Below, one piece after another: positions 9,941-20,236 of a stretch of DNA of 64,000 bases (position 1 is its first letter; each line of letters begins with the position of its first letter). Made by a program: the position numbers and the translations under genes. The stretch spans positions 682,001-746,000 of the forward strand of contig NZ_CP150629.1 of NCBI RefSeq assembly GCF_038022665.1, in the 5' to 3' direction. The DNA is from Methanolobus sp. WCC4. GTDB taxonomy: Archaea > Halobacteriota > Methanosarcinia > Methanosarcinales > Methanosarcinaceae. The notes under the pieces were generated by a model. It was not told where the DNA came from, did no database searches, and saw nothing but the letters and a program-made list of their open reading frames with translations.

Positions 9941-9959
9941 TTGTTAATTATCTGATAAG

Positions 9960-10667
9960 TCATACCAACAACACCGCAATAACCCCAGCCAAAAACACCC
10001 CATCGAACGTCCCCGCACCGCCAATACTAACTACAGGTGCTCCCAGCTTAGTGATCGCGCGCATGTTCAGCAGGTCGGCTCCTATCAGGGTTCCCAGGGT
10101 GCCGCTGACATAGGCTACTGCAAAGATGAGTTCATGCTGTACGTGTCCCATTGAGACTACGAGGATCGAGCTCAGGGCTGCTGCAACAGGTGGGAGCAGG
10201 GCAGGGGTGACGATTCCCACACCTTTCACGGGTCTGGCAATCAGCTTTGTGACTATTGCCACCATGAGGGCGGCGTAGAAGGCATGTATCGCGGAATCGG
10301 GGAAGAGGCTCAGCAGGTAGAGGGAAACGATGGTCGGGATAAGTGCTCCGCCTACGTTGATGGCCACCGTTGTCTTCATGATGTGATTCTTTTTGAAGGG
10401 TACGCGATATGAGACCCCGAAGACCTTCACATACTTGTGGTCCTCGATCGGTACCTTTGACTCTATCGTTCTCAGGGGGATATTGATATGGCTTCCGATA
10501 AGCGAGGCAAGGAGCAGGATAAGGGCATCCTCCCATGAGAAACCTATCCTTGCAAAGGCGGTGCTCACAACACCGAAGAAAAGCAGGGATATGCTGAACG
10601 CCAGCACAAAAGTGAGTATCAGCGTGAAAATGAAATTAAAAGGATTATAGAATATCCGATGCCTCAT
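9960..10667 (-). CDS. DUF1614 family multi-pass membrane protein
   Basis: This 235-residue hydrophobic protein has about six or seven transmembrane segments, starting near residue 14. It resembles the DUF1614 family: a conserved GSHINIPLRTIES loop after the second segment, then glycine- and alanine-rich segments including SGTLGTLIGADL and SIGGAGTFDGVF near the C-terminus. The family is common in archaea and its function is unknown. The gene converges with the HEPN-like gene (19-bp gap). On the other side it follows the DUF151 gene on the same strand, separated by 185 bp containing hairpins. Confidence 0.85.
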   Translation of the reverse strand: MRHRIFYNPFNFIFTLILTFVLAFSISLLFFGVVSTAFARIGFSWEDALILLLASLIGSHINIPLRTIESKVPIEDHKYVKVFGVSYRVPFKKNHIMKTTVAINVGGALIPTIVSLYLLSLFPDSAIHAFYAALMVAIVTKLIARPVKGVGIVTPALLPPVAAALSSILVVSMGHVQHELIFAVAYVSGTLGTLIGADLLNMRAITKLGAPVVSIGGAGTFDGVFLAGVIAVLLV

Positions 10668-10737
10668 AGAATAAAGTCCTGACCGACACTATATACTTTT
10701 TTGGGTCACCGGGTATTTCATTCAATGCAAAAATCAA

Positions 10738-10820
10738 TTATCTGTGTGCATCTGCGTTACCTGCTGAACAAATGTTTAGCAGGCACTCAGCTCCGTAGGA
10801 GATGAGTGTATCTGTGGCTT
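10738..10820. repeat. Composite intergenic repeat with two adjacent hairpins
   Basis: Two inverted repeats stand side by side: CCTGCT...AGCAGG (10760-10783, with inner AAC/GTT pairing) and CACTCAGCTCC-GTA-GGAGATGAGTG (10784-10808, 10 of 11 pairs). They are flanked by ATCTGTG-containing segments (10740 and 10809) related to the palindrome at 38651-38710. It could terminate the DUF151 transcript or be a dispersed repeat. Confidence 0.6.
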
Positions 10821-10852
10821 GAATTAGAGAGGATTTCTACAGACCAGTATAC

Positions 10853-11335
10853 CTATTCAAATCCTGTTATCGCCTTTGAGCCGGTGAAATTATCCTTGCT
10901 GATAGCATCACAGTTGAAGACCTCCTCGCTGATCATTATCGAGGCATCGTTCCTCAGTGCGATGGCGATGCAATCGCTGGGTCTGGCATCGAACTCCATA
11001 GTGGCGCCATCCTTTTTCAGTGTCATCCGAGCATAGTAGATATTGTCCACCTTGTCATCTATCAGCACCCTCTCCACTTCCGCATCAAGTCTTGAGAGCA
11101 TAGCAACGATGAGGTCGTGTGTCATAGGTCGTGGCATGGTCTCTCCTTTAAGCACCGAATTTATCGACAGCGCCTCTGCCTGACCGATGTGTATAGGCAT
11201 TATCATCCCTTCCTCATCCTCAAGCATCACCGCAGGTACAGCCTTTCCGAAGATGTTGATCATGAACACCCCCTTTACACTGACCGCCTTGATATCGTTC
11301 CCTTTTTCAATATTCTCGTCTGCACTATCATCCAT
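10853..11335 (-). CDS. DUF151 (bifunctional nuclease family) protein
   Basis: The protein matches the DUF151/BFN family: a central beta-sheet domain with IHIGQAEA near the middle, then PRPMTHDL and the conserved ARPSDCIALA-like stretch (ARPSDCIAIALR). Plant and Thermotoga relatives have been described as nucleases, but the role in archaea is unclear. I chose the ATG at 11335 because AGGTT lies just upstream; TTG at 11359 and ATG at 11350 are alternatives. That gives 160 residues, near family length. It ends in TAG. The gene is 47 bp after the oxoprolinase gene on the same strand and may be cotranscribed with it. Confidence 0.85.
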   Translation of the reverse strand: MDDSADENIEKGNDIKAVSVKGVFMINIFGKAVPAVMLEDEEGMIMPIHIGQAEALSINSVLKGETMPRPMTHDLIVAMLSRLDAEVERVLIDDKVDNIYYARMTLKKDGATMEFDARPSDCIAIALRNDASIMISEEVFNCDAISKDNFTGSKAITGFE

Positions 11336-11382
11336 TTTTTGTAACCTCATCTCGTCCAATGATGCTTAAGTGGTATCCTTAC

Positions 11383-14300
11383 TTAACACTTTTCTTTTGA
11401 TTCTTCAGACGGTGAACCAAACCCTCCTGCTCCCGGTGTCTCCACCACGAACAGATCTCCTTCATCCATCTCAACAAGTTCCCGTCCACCGAGTTCCTCA
11501 ACGTCCCCGCTGTTCCTCACAATATAATTATGTCCGGTCTTTCCGTCCTCTCCACCGTTCAATCCCTTCGGAGCGAACTTTCTGTGACTGGAAATGATGG
11601 CTGCTCTCATGGGTCTGAGGAACCGTATCTTCCTAACGACGCCATTTCCTCCGGCATAAGCTCCCATGCCACCGCTTCCTTTCCTGACCGAGAACTCCTC
11701 GAGTCTCACCGGGAATCTCCATTCCAGTACCTCGGGGTCCGTTATCCTGGAATTCGTCATGTGCGTCTGAACAGCGTCTGTACCATCGAAACCTTCACCT
11801 GCACCTGAACCGCCGCATATGGTCTCATAATACTGGAATTCCTCATCCCCGAATGTGAAATTGTTCATGGTGCCCTGTGAACCTGCCACAACTCCCAGCG
11901 CTCCGAAAAGTGCATCAACGATATACTGCGAGGTCTCCACATTTCCTGCCACAACAGCAGCAGGATACTCAGGATTGAGTATGCTCCTCTCAGGGATGGT
12001 GATATCAAGCGGCTTCAGGCATCCCTCATTGAGTGGTATATCCTTCTCAACAAGTGACCTGAAAACATAGAGCACAGCCGCCTTGCAGACAGCCACAGGA
12101 GCATTCAGGTTCCCCGGATGTTGTCCCGAAGTTCCGGTGAAGTCGATATGTGCCTTTCTCCTCTCACGGTCAATGCTCACTTTTACGTGAACAACGGTCC
12201 CGTCATCAAAGGAAAGTGAGTATTCCCCACCTTTAAGCACCTGTATAACCCTTCTTACCGATTCTTCCGCATTGTCCATCACATGCTTCATATATGCCTT
12301 AACCGTCTGCATGGAAAAATGACCCACAAGCCTCTCCAGATCCCTGGCTCCCTTTTCATTAGCAGCCACCTGAGCCTTCAGGTCAGCGATATTCTGGAAA
12401 GGATTGCGTGCAGGATACTTTCCCGAGTTCAGCCATGTGTGAACCTCCTCCTCAAGGAATCTTCCCCCAGAGACTATCCTCTGCCCCCCGGTAATCACGC
12501 CTTCCTCCTCGATATGCCTGCTCTCAGGCGGTATCGATCCCGGTGTAACCCCTCCGATGTCAGCATGGTGTCCTCTTGAGGCGACGTAGAATGCAACCTC
12601 TCCCGCATGGAAAACAGGAGTGATTACTGTGATATCAGGCAGGTGTGTCCCTCCCTCGAACGGGGAATTGAGCATGAAGACCTCCCCTTCTTCCATATCA
12701 GTGAACTTCCCGATGATAGCTCTCACACTCTCTCCCATGGAGCCGAGGTGAACAGGTATATGGGGTGCATTGGCTATGAGGTTCCCTTCACGGTCGAAAA
12801 GCGCACATGAGAAATCAAGTCTCTCCTTGATGTTGACAGAATAAGCGGTATTCTGAAGTGTATATCCCATCTGTTGTGCAATGGACATGAACCTGTTATT
12901 GAAGATCTCAAGCATCACCGGGTCGGCTTCGGTACCGATCGCTTCCCTCTCTGGCAGCGGTACGATCCTTTCAAGAACAAGTTCATGGTTATCGGTCAGC
13001 TCTGCCTGCCATCCCGGCTCGATGACAACGGTGGTGTTGGCTTCAACAATGACCGCAGGTCCTTTCACCTTCCTTCCGGCAAGTGCTTCCCTTCTGTGGA
13101 CCGGTGTCCTGTGATGATTCCCGCAGGTGAAAATGGTGGTCTCGGGCAGTTCATCAACCACTTTATTCTCATCATCTGCTATTATGGACCCCTGCATCTC
13201 CTCCCCTGCACCTATTATCTCAGTAGAGACCGCCTCGATGACCAGTTCCTTGTTCTCCATGATAAAGCCAAAACGGCTTTTGTGTTCACTCTCAAATGAC
13301 TTCCTGATCCCTTCCTCATCACTGAGGGTGACAACCATGGAGGTCCCTGCATCCTCATACTTTACATGGACCTTATGCAGCGCACTGATCTCTTCATCAG
13401 GCACACCCTGCATTCGCATCTCTTCCCTGCCGCTATTTTCCAATCCTGCAGCAATATCCTTCAGTTCAGGGATAAGCTCTCTCTCCAGTTTCTTCTCCAC
13501 CGCATGTTCCTTAATTATACGCTGGTCTGCAAGCCCCATGCCGTATGCGGAAAGCACTCCTGCCAGGGGATGTATCAGTATCTTCCTGATGCTCAGTGCA
13601 TCTGCAACACCACAGGCATGCTGCGCCCCTGCTCCTCCGAAGCAGCAGAGTACGTAGTCCTTGGTGTCGTATCCACGCTGGATGGATATCTTCTTGATAG
13701 CGTTGGCCATGTTCTCGATGGCTATCTTCAGGAATCCCTCAGCAACCTGTTCTGCACTGTGCTGTTCTCCTGTGAAGTCACTCACTTCCTCTGCAAGTGC
13801 AGAGAATCTCTCCTTCACGACATCAGCATCAAGTGGCATGTCTGCGCTGTGTCCGAAAACATGAGGGAAATACTGCGGATCTATCTTCCCCAGCATCAGG
13901 TTACAATCGGTGATAGTGAGCGGTCCACCTTTGCGATAGCAGGCAGGTCCCGGGTCAGAACCAGCGGAATCAGGCCCAACTGTGAATCTGCCAGCCTCGA
14001 AATGAATAATAGACCCGCCACCTGCAGCCACGGTATGTATATAGAGCATGGGTGAGCGCAGGTGAACTCCCGCGATCTCGGTCTCAAAGCTCCTTTCATA
14101 TTCCCCGCTGAAGTGGGCCACATCGGTGGAAGTCCCTCCCATATCGAAGGTCACCACCTTCTCAAAACCTGCCAGCATGGAGGTTTCCACAGCTCCAACG
14201 ATACCGCCGGCAGGCCCGGAGAGGATACAGTCCTTGCCCCTGAACTGTGCAGCTTCCACCAGTCCTCCGTTGGATTGCATGAACATCAGTTTTGTGTTCC

Positions 14301-15012
14301 CTCCTCCTGCTTCAAGGGTTCCTGCTACCATATCGATGTACCTTCGCAGCACCGGGGAGAGATATGCATCCACAACGGCCGTCTCACCGCTGCTTATCAG
14401 CTTCATAAGGGGACTTACCTCGTGTGACAGCGAGATCTGGGTGAATCCAATGTCCTCTGCGATTCCCCGGAGCTGAAGCTCGTGTTCAGGATAACGGTAG
14501 GCATGCATCAGAACGATAGCCACAGAACGGATACCCTGTGAGTATACCTTTTCCAGTTCCTTTCGTGCATTCCCGGTATCAAGTTCGATAACTTCTTCAC
14601 CGGATGCGCTGTAACGCTCCTTTACTTCGACGACCTCTTCATAGAGCAGGTCCGGCAGTTCTATGTTCAGTGCAAATATATCGGGCCGGTTCTGGTAACC
14701 TATTCTCAGTGCATCCCTGAAACCTTCGGTGATGACAAGCGCGGTGGGTTCACCTTTGCGTTCAAGTAAGGCATTGGTTCCCACAGTTGTTCCCATCTTG
14801 ATGGACGATATGATCTCAGTGGGAAGTGCGTCCTCCGGCCTGATGTCGAGTATCTTCCTTATACCGTGCATGGCTGCATCAGCATAATGTTCAGGGTCAA
14901 CCGACAGGAGCTTGTGTGCAAGCAATTGTCCGTCAGGTTTACGGGCAACGATATCGGTGAATGTGCCTCCCCTGTCTATCCAGAATTGCCATTTCTCATC
15001 TATTGAGGACAT
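11383..15012 (-). CDS. Fused hydantoinase A/B family enzyme, probable 5-oxoprolinase (ATP-hydrolysing)
   Basis: This 1,209-residue protein fuses the HyuA half (about 1-690) and the HyuB half (about 700-1209), as in eukaryotic and bacterial 5-oxoprolinase. The HyuA half has the ASKHA-fold phosphate motifs DRGGTFTD (13-20) and DMGGTSTD. The HyuB half has [19 protein letters not shown] and a C-terminal glycine-rich GAGGFGSP. 5-oxoprolinase opens 5-oxoproline (a spontaneous glutamine/glutamate product) to glutamate with ATP; some relatives act on hydantoins or acetone. Substrate is inferred from the fused architecture. The protein is cytosolic. Neighbours give no pathway hint. Confidence 0.9.
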   Translation of the reverse strand: MSSIDEKWQFWIDRGGTFTDIVARKPDGQLLAHKLLSVDPEHYADAAMHGIRKILDIRPEDALPTEIISSIKMGTTVGTNALLERKGEPTALVITEGFRDALRIGYQNRPDIFALNIELPDLLYEEVVEVKERYSASGEEVIELDTGNARKELEKVYSQGIRSVAIVLMHAYRYPEHELQLRGIAEDIGFTQISLSHEVSPLMKLISSGETAVVDAYLSPVLRRYIDMVAGTLEAGGGNTKLMFMQSNGGLVEAAQFRGKDCILSGPAGGIVGAVETSMLAGFEKVVTFDMGGTSTDVAHFSGEYERSFETEIAGVHLRSPMLYIHTVAAGGGSIIHFEAGRFTVGPDSAGSDPGPACYRKGGPLTITDCNLMLGKIDPQYFPHVFGHSADMPLDADVVKERFSALAEEVSDFTGEQHSAEQVAEGFLKIAIENMANAIKKISIQRGYDTKDYVLCCFGGAGAQHACGVADALSIRKILIHPLAGVLSAYGMGLADQRIIKEHAVEKKLERELIPELKDIAAGLENSGREEMRMQGVPDEEISALHKVHVKYEDAGTSMVVTLSDEEGIRKSFESEHKSRFGFIMENKELVIEAVSTEIIGAGEEMQGSIIADDENKVVDELPETTIFTCGNHHRTPVHRREALAGRKVKGPAVIVEANTTVVIEPGWQAELTDNHELVLERIVPLPEREAIGTEADPVMLEIFNNRFMSIAQQMGYTLQNTAYSVNIKERLDFSCALFDREGNLIANAPHIPVHLGSMGESVRAIIGKFTDMEEGEVFMLNSPFEGGTHLPDITVITPVFHAGEVAFYVASRGHHADIGGVTPGSIPPESRHIEEEGVITGGQRIVSGGRFLEEEVHTWLNSGKYPARNPFQNIADLKAQVAANEKGARDLERLVGHFSMQTVKAYMKHVMDNAEESVRRVIQVLKGGEYSLSFDDGTVVHVKVSIDRERRKAHIDFTGTSGQHPGNLNAPVAVCKAAVLYVFRSLVEKDIPLNEGCLKPLDITIPERSILNPEYPAAVVAGNVETSQYIVDALFGALGVVAGSQGTMNNFTFGDEEFQYYETICGGSGAGEGFDGTDAVQTHMTNSRITDPEVLEWRFPVRLEEFSVRKGSGGMGAYAGGNGVVRKIRFLRPMRAAIISSHRKFAPKGLNGGEDGKTGHNYIVRNSGDVEELGGRELVEMDEGDLFVVETPGAGGFGSPSEESKEKC

Positions 15013-15097
15013 ATTTTTCCTGCCGTGTATCGGTAATTGTAAGATATGCTACGCTCAATGTTCATGATATTAAAAGTAGTTTCGCAGTTAGTAGCCT

Positions 15098-15766
15098 TTA
15101 CTTCTTTCCTCTCTGGCTGTCGTAGGGATTGAAACCATAATGTCCTATCAGTGGGACGAAGATAACTCCTCCCCAATCCTGTTTCGTGACCTCTCCATCC
15201 CGGGATTTCCTGATTATGTAAAGGCGTTGGTATCCTTCTCCTTCAGGCAGGACCATGATACCACCGGGTTTTAGTTGTTCAATAAGTGGAAGCGGCGTAT
15301 CCGGTGCAGATGCGGTCACACATATCCTGTCATAAGGTGCATTGTCAGGCCATCCGAGTGACCCGTCCCCGAGTATGACCTCTACGTTAGAGTATCCTGC
15401 TCTTTCCAGATTGTCATGTGCAAAGACCGCCAGTTTGTCAAGGCGTTCAATAGAATAGATCTTCCCCTTTTTCCCGATGATCTCTGCCATTACTGCTGCA
15501 TTATAGCCTGACCCGGCACCGATCTCAAGTATACTGAGTCCTTCTTCAAGTTCAAGAAGGTCACACATCATAGCTACCATATGCGGCGCTGATATTGTCT
15601 GTGCATGGCCTATGGACAAGGGGGTGTCCACATAGGCACTTGATGCGTGTATGGAAGGTACGAAAAGATGTCTCGGTACCTTCTTCATTGCTTTAAGGGT
15701 TCTTTCGCTGACTCCCTGTTCAGCAAGTGACCTAACTAATATCGCCCTTTCCCTTTCATACTCCAT
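15098..15766 (-). CDS. pcm: Protein-L-isoaspartate O-methyltransferase
   Basis: Pcm methylates isoaspartyl residues in damaged proteins so they can revert to aspartate. The 222-residue protein has the family hallmarks: VPRHLFVP, IGHAQTISAPHMVA (substrate loop), SAM motif I EIGAGSGYNAAV, then motif GDGSLGWP and a C-terminal LKPGGIMVLP. The ATG start lies inside the 3' end of the zinc-finger gene upstream (31-bp overlap), so the two are probably translated together. Confidence 0.96.
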   Translation of the reverse strand: MEYERERAILVRSLAEQGVSERTLKAMKKVPRHLFVPSIHASSAYVDTPLSIGHAQTISAPHMVAMMCDLLELEEGLSILEIGAGSGYNAAVMAEIIGKKGKIYSIERLDKLAVFAHDNLERAGYSNVEVILGDGSLGWPDNAPYDRICVTASAPDTPLPLIEQLKPGGIMVLPEGEGYQRLYIIRKSRDGEVTKQDWGGVIFVPLIGHYGFNPYDSQRGKK

Positions 15767-16386
15767 TGGGTTTTCCCATCTCCCCAGCTTTTCATGTAGA
15801 CTTCCTCCGCAAATATCCTCTTGATGAATTTTGCCGGCACAGCGATACCGGTGCGTGATTCAAGGCTCCCATCCCTGATCTTGATCTTCTTTATCCTGAC
15901 ATTCTTCCGGTCGACCTTCTCTTCCTTCCCGATAATGAACTCATATCCACCGGGAACTCTCTTCTGAAGGGCGTCCGTGCTTCTCCCATGATGGACTGCG
16001 ATCTTAACTGATACCTCATCGATAGCCCTGCCCCAGATGGTGTCTATCTCCGAAGCCTTCGCCATCTTAGGCCTCTTGTCTCCTGATTCTATTGCAGTGA
16101 CAAGGATCGGGTATACTTCATCAGATTCACCGTCATCGACTATTATCTCATCTTCGATCCTCAGTTCCTCTTCTGATGTCATCAGGGTGGTCTTTGTAAA
16201 GGACTCATCTCCCTTGCTGATAATAACCTTTATGCTGAATGTCTTCGTTTTTTCTACTTCTGCCGGATGGACGTTCCCACATTCCTGGCACTGGACGACC
16301 ATATTCTGTCCGGACTTCAGAACATCATGCATCACACTCATCTTTGGTGAGCAGGATGGACATACTACTTCTATTTCATCGTACAT
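15736..16386 (-). CDS. HVO_0476 family zinc finger protein
   Basis: The 216-residue protein starts with a zinc ribbon, CPSC at 9-12 and CQEC at 33-36, followed by a domain of about 170 residues rich in beta strands. This layout matches the archaeal HVO_0476 family, a conserved euryarchaeal group of unknown function. Its 3' end overlaps the pcm start by 31 bp. It ends in TAG. An RNA- or DNA-binding role is suggested only by the ribbon and by phylogenetic breadth. Confidence 0.85.
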   Translation of the reverse strand: MYDEIEVVCPSCSPKMSVMHDVLKSGQNMVVQCQECGNVHPAEVEKTKTFSIKVIISKGDESFTKTTLMTSEEELRIEDEIIVDDGESDEVYPILVTAIESGDKRPKMAKASEIDTIWGRAIDEVSVKIAVHHGRSTDALQKRVPGGYEFIIGKEEKVDRKNVRIKKIKIRDGSLESRTGIAVPAKFIKRIFAEEVYMKSWGDGKTQWSMKGKGRY

Positions 16387-16587
16387 ATTCTCAAATATCC
16401 ATTGTCTGGAGCAGGTAAATAATTATCTGTGAGTGTGCTGTTCTTAAGCAACTTCACCTGAATACAATGCAAAACTTAATTTACCAGGCATGCAATAATT
16501 TCTTTGTATTGTGGGAATATATTGATGTGCATCACTTGCACTGTTATATAGTTTGGTGCATAAAATTGATTATCTCTGTTAATTCAA

Positions 16588-18906
16588 TTGTATGGGAATG
16601 ATCGTCTGTTAAAACCAGTGGTATTTGTGGTCATGAATGGGTCTGATAGAAAAATTCCATTCAAGGCTATCATCGAGAAGGATTTCAATGTTGTAGAGGT
16701 GAGCCCATGCGCTTCTCTTATGAAAAAGCTTGAGATCATGATACCGGACATCATAGTCATCGATGGTTCCATCCATGACCCGGATACATATGAGGCATGC
16801 CAGGATGTCAAGTTCTCCGACAAATACCATTTCATTCCGGTGATCTTTACAGGACCTTCTCTCCCATGGAAGCACAAAGTGAGACTTGTAGAGTCTGGTG
16901 CTGACGATTATCTTGAAGAAGCCTTTGATAATGAAGACACTATAGCTTACCTGAAGGCCCTTGTTGACAAAAGGAAGAATTTCAAGTGTCTGGATGACAG
17001 GCATAATGAACTTAAAAAAGAAGTCTCCGGTCAGGAGGCTGGTGCGTCTGTAGGTCTGAAACCTGAAGACGAGGATCTGTTCAAAGTCTTTTTCCAGCAG
17101 TCAGCAGTAGGTATTGCCCGGTTGACAGTAGAAGGTAATTTCCAGAAGGTCAATGAACGTTTTTGTGATATAGTAGGTTATAGCCGGGATGAACTCTACT
17201 CCATGAACTTCATGGATATCACATACCCCGATAGTAGCGGGATCGAAGAGGAAATGATGATTAAGGTTCTTTCAGGGGAGACCGATTCCTTCGAGATCGA
17301 GAAGCGATACGTCCATAAAGAAGGACACATCGTATGGGTAAGGCTGTATGTGAATGTGATCAGGGATGGATCAGGGGATATTAAATATGCCTTTGCAATA
17401 GTGGCAGATATCTCAGCTCGAAAGAAAACCGAGTCCTTGCTTTATGAAAGTGAGGCAATTTTCAGGTCAATGTACGAATCAAGTGGTATCGGTATTACCC
17501 GGATGTCCGTTAAAGAAAAAAGAATACTACAGGCAAATGATGCATTTTGCAAAATGCTGGGCTATACTGAAGAGGAGTTGGTGGGTAAGCTCCTGAAAGA
17601 TATCAGTTATTTTGAGGACCTCCCAAAGAACATCGAACTACAGAATCAGTTGGTTGCAGGGGATATAAGTTCTATTCAGATGGAAAAAAGGTATACTCAC
17701 AAAGATGGTCATCCTGTTTGGGGATATCTAAATGCCAATCTGATATTCGATGAGGCTGGGAATCCATTATACTATATTGGCAATGTTATTGATCTCTCTG
17801 AAATGAAAAAATCCCGGCAACTGCTTGAACAGAGTGAAGAAAAATACCGTACTTATGTAGATTATTCTCCCTATCCAATTTTTGTAGCTGATGCTAGCGG
17901 GAAGTACGTTGATGTCAATCCTGCAGCATGTATCATTACAGGGTATACAATGGAAGAGATGCTGGAGATGAATATTACAGACCTTTGTGCCCCTGAGTAT
18001 CTGGGAGCAGCGAGGGAGCATTTTAGAGCGGTAAAGGGTCAGGGATATGCATCAGGGGAGCTCTTATTCATCAAAAAGGATGGAACTCCTTTTTTCATGC
18101 AGGTGGAGGCTGTCATACTTGATGAAGACACTTTTATGGGGATATGTGTTGATACCACTGAGCACAAGATGGCCGAGAAACTGCTGATCGAAGCAAAGTT
18201 ACTCGCAGAGGATGCATCCATGTCAAAGAGCGAGTTCGTGGCGAATATCAGTCATGAACTGCGTACGCCACTGAATATAGTCATAGGATATTCCGATATC
18301 CTGTTAAGTGAGATGTCAGGAAAGCTCAATGAGAAGCAGATGAAGTATGCAAATAGTGTAAAGAATGCAGGTTCCAATCTCCTCGAGATAGTCAATTCCC
18401 TAATATATATAGCTGAGATCGAGGCAGGTGACTGGAATGTTCATCTGTCCCAATTTGAGATCCTTCCTATCATTGACGAGATGAGGAAGGTCACAAGGAC
18501 CAGCACTGCTAAAAAGAACATATCTGTCGACTTCAAGGTGAAGGATGATATTGATCATATTGTTGCTGACAGATCAAAATTCCTGCTGATACTTCATCAC
18601 CTGATAGGCAATTCTATAAAATTCACTCCTGATAGCGGTTCGATTAATATCCTTGTCGAACGTTCGGGGACGGACCTTCGTGCGTCTGTAACAGATACGG
18701 GTATCGGTATTCCTGAAGAGAAACAGGAACAGTTGTTCGATCCTTTCGTTCAGATAGATTGGTCCCATGCCCGCAGGTATTCAGGTGTAGGTATTGGTCT
18801 TTCACTTGTGAAAGAGCTTGTCGAGATGCATGGTGGCAGTATCGGTCTGGAGAGTAAAGTGGGTGAAGGTACCAGAATATGGTTCACGATCCCTCAGGAA
18901 GAATGA
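16588..18906 (+). CDS. Multi-PAS sensor histidine kinase with degenerate receiver domain
   Basis: The 772-residue cytosolic kinase has, in order: a receiver-like domain (1-130) with D59 at the phosphoacceptor position but lacking the N-terminal acidic pair; three PAS/PAC domains (about 160-285, 290-410, 415-530); a HisKA dimerisation helix with H556 in SHELRTPLN; and HATPase_c with DTGIGIP and GVGIGLSLV. No membrane segment is seen. The input signal is unknown. No partner response regulator is adjacent. The frame opens with TTG at 16588 without a clear ribosome site, so the start is uncertain; ATG at 16633 would truncate the receiver. Confidence 0.93.
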   Translation: MYGNDRLLKPVVFVVMNGSDRKIPFKAIIEKDFNVVEVSPCASLMKKLEIMIPDIIVIDGSIHDPDTYEACQDVKFSDKYHFIPVIFTGPSLPWKHKVRLVESGADDYLEEAFDNEDTIAYLKALVDKRKNFKCLDDRHNELKKEVSGQEAGASVGLKPEDEDLFKVFFQQSAVGIARLTVEGNFQKVNERFCDIVGYSRDELYSMNFMDITYPDSSGIEEEMMIKVLSGETDSFEIEKRYVHKEGHIVWVRLYVNVIRDGSGDIKYAFAIVADISARKKTESLLYESEAIFRSMYESSGIGITRMSVKEKRILQANDAFCKMLGYTEEELVGKLLKDISYFEDLPKNIELQNQLVAGDISSIQMEKRYTHKDGHPVWGYLNANLIFDEAGNPLYYIGNVIDLSEMKKSRQLLEQSEEKYRTYVDYSPYPIFVADASGKYVDVNPAACIITGYTMEEMLEMNITDLCAPEYLGAAREHFRAVKGQGYASGELLFIKKDGTPFFMQVEAVILDEDTFMGICVDTTEHKMAEKLLIEAKLLAEDASMSKSEFVANISHELRTPLNIVIGYSDILLSEMSGKLNEKQMKYANSVKNAGSNLLEIVNSLIYIAEIEAGDWNVHLSQFEILPIIDEMRKVTRTSTAKKNISVDFKVKDDIDHIVADRSKFLLILHHLIGNSIKFTPDSGSINILVERSGTDLRASVTDTGIGIPEEKQEQLFDPFVQIDWSHARRYSGVGIGLSLVKELVEMHGGSIGLESKVGEGTRIWFTIPQEE

Positions 18907-19065
18907 TATTTTTTACTCTCTAATTAATGTATTTTCCTTTCTGTCATTCTTCGATCGTTCGAAGCTTGTATCAATATTCGATGTCTGTACCAGAATCATT
19001 AATATAAGCCAGCCCAATTTTCAATTAGAGACTTTTCTGTCCGGAGGAGAAAAGGGAGGCTTAAT

Positions 19066-19890
19066 ATGAAAAATAAAATGCTTAGAAATATTGTGGTGCT
19101 TCTCATAGGGGTTGCACTGATCATGGTATCCGGTTGTACGGATACATCGTATTCAGAGGAAACGCCTGAAGAAGATATGGTTGAAGAGGAAACTGCTGAT
19201 GTGGATGCAGAAGTGCCTGAAGACATTCCCGAAGATGCTATGGAAGAGGAAACAGATGAAGTATCGGATTCCGTAATAGACCCTGCAGATTTCACTGATC
19301 CTGTTGGCAATCCATACTTCCCGCTGGAAGTTGGTACAACCTTCATTCTTGAAGGCGAGTCCGATGGTGAGGACATCAGGGTAGAGATGTATGTCACCGA
19401 CCAGACAAAGGAGATCATGGGAGTTATGACCATGGTCATCAGGGAAAGAGAATGGGAAGACGGTGAGCTTGTGGAAGATACATTCGACTGGTATGCCAAT
19501 GACAATGAAGGCAATGTATGGTATTTCGGTGAGGATTCCAAAGAGTATGACGACGGCAAGCTAGAGAGCACTGCGGGATCATGGGAAGCAGGTGTTGACG
19601 GTGCAGAACCGGGTATATTGATGAAAGCGGATCCGCAAGTAGGCGATATCTACCAGCAGGAATACTATGAGGGTGAGGCAGAGGATATGGCTGAGGTGCT
19701 GAGTCTTGATGCATCCGTGACAGTGGAATATGGCTCGTTCGATAACTGTCTCCAGACAAAGGAGTGGACACCGCTTGAACCGGGGGTAGAGGAAAACAAG
19801 TACTATGCCAGCGGCGTTGGTATCCTTAAGGAGGAGGCTGTTGTCGGAGGCGATGAGGTGCTTGAGCTTGTGGATATCACAACCGAATGA
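19066..19890 (+). CDS. Acidic lipoprotein
   Basis: The 274-residue protein has a lipoprotein signal with lipobox VSGC (Cys at 24). A very acidic Glu/Asp/Thr linker follows (about 30-75), then a domain of about 195 residues starting NPYFPLEVGTTF with repeated Trp and acidic residues. The linker is typical of surface proteins that span the S-layer space. The folded domain resembles bacterial proteins starting FPL..G..w.Y, but I cannot name a function. GGAGG lies before the ATG. A TATA-poor 160-bp gap separates it from the kinase. Confidence 0.85.
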   Translation: MKNKMLRNIVVLLIGVALIMVSGCTDTSYSEETPEEDMVEEETADVDAEVPEDIPEDAMEEETDEVSDSVIDPADFTDPVGNPYFPLEVGTTFILEGESDGEDIRVEMYVTDQTKEIMGVMTMVIREREWEDGELVEDTFDWYANDNEGNVWYFGEDSKEYDDGKLESTAGSWEAGVDGAEPGILMKADPQVGDIYQQEYYEGEAEDMAEVLSLDASVTVEYGSFDNCLQTKEWTPLEPGVEENKYYASGVGILKEEAVVGGDEVLELVDITTE

Positions 19891-19949
19891 AAGGAGGACA
19901 AGCATCCTTCTTTTGCTTCATTTTTAATTCTAAGAGGTGATGGGCCTAC

Positions 19950-20231
19950 ATGGGAATGGAAATCGACAATGTGATAGTCCTGCTTTCAAGTATACTGGCA
20001 CTGGTATTGTTCACCATATCCCTTGCTGCGTATCTGAGAGAACGCAGAAGGAAACTATTATTGGTCACTGCAGCTTTCTTCTCTTATTTCCTGATGGGGT
20101 TCCTGGATTCGACGGAATCTTTCTTTCCGATGATAGGGGATAGTCTGGAAGTATGGGGTAGTGTCCTCAATTTTGTGGTTTTGCTGCTGTTCTTCTTTGC
20201 CATGGTGACAAAAGAGCAGATTAGGGATTGA
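19950..20231 (+). CDS. Small three-helix membrane protein
   Basis: The 93-residue protein has three predicted membrane helices (about 8-25, 35-52, 65-83) separated by a basic loop (RERRRKLL). Family not recognised. GAGGTG precedes the ATG, and a second ATG lies two codons on. Its stop touches the next gene, which encodes a two-domain winged-helix protein, so the two form a likely operon. Such pairs can be a membrane sensor plus cytosolic regulator, which is inference. Confidence 0.7.
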   Translation: MGMEIDNVIVLLSSILALVLFTISLAAYLRERRRKLLLVTAAFFSYFLMGFLDSTESFFPMIGDSLEVWGSVLNFVVLLLFFFAMVTKEQIRD

Positions 20232-20236
20232 ACGGA

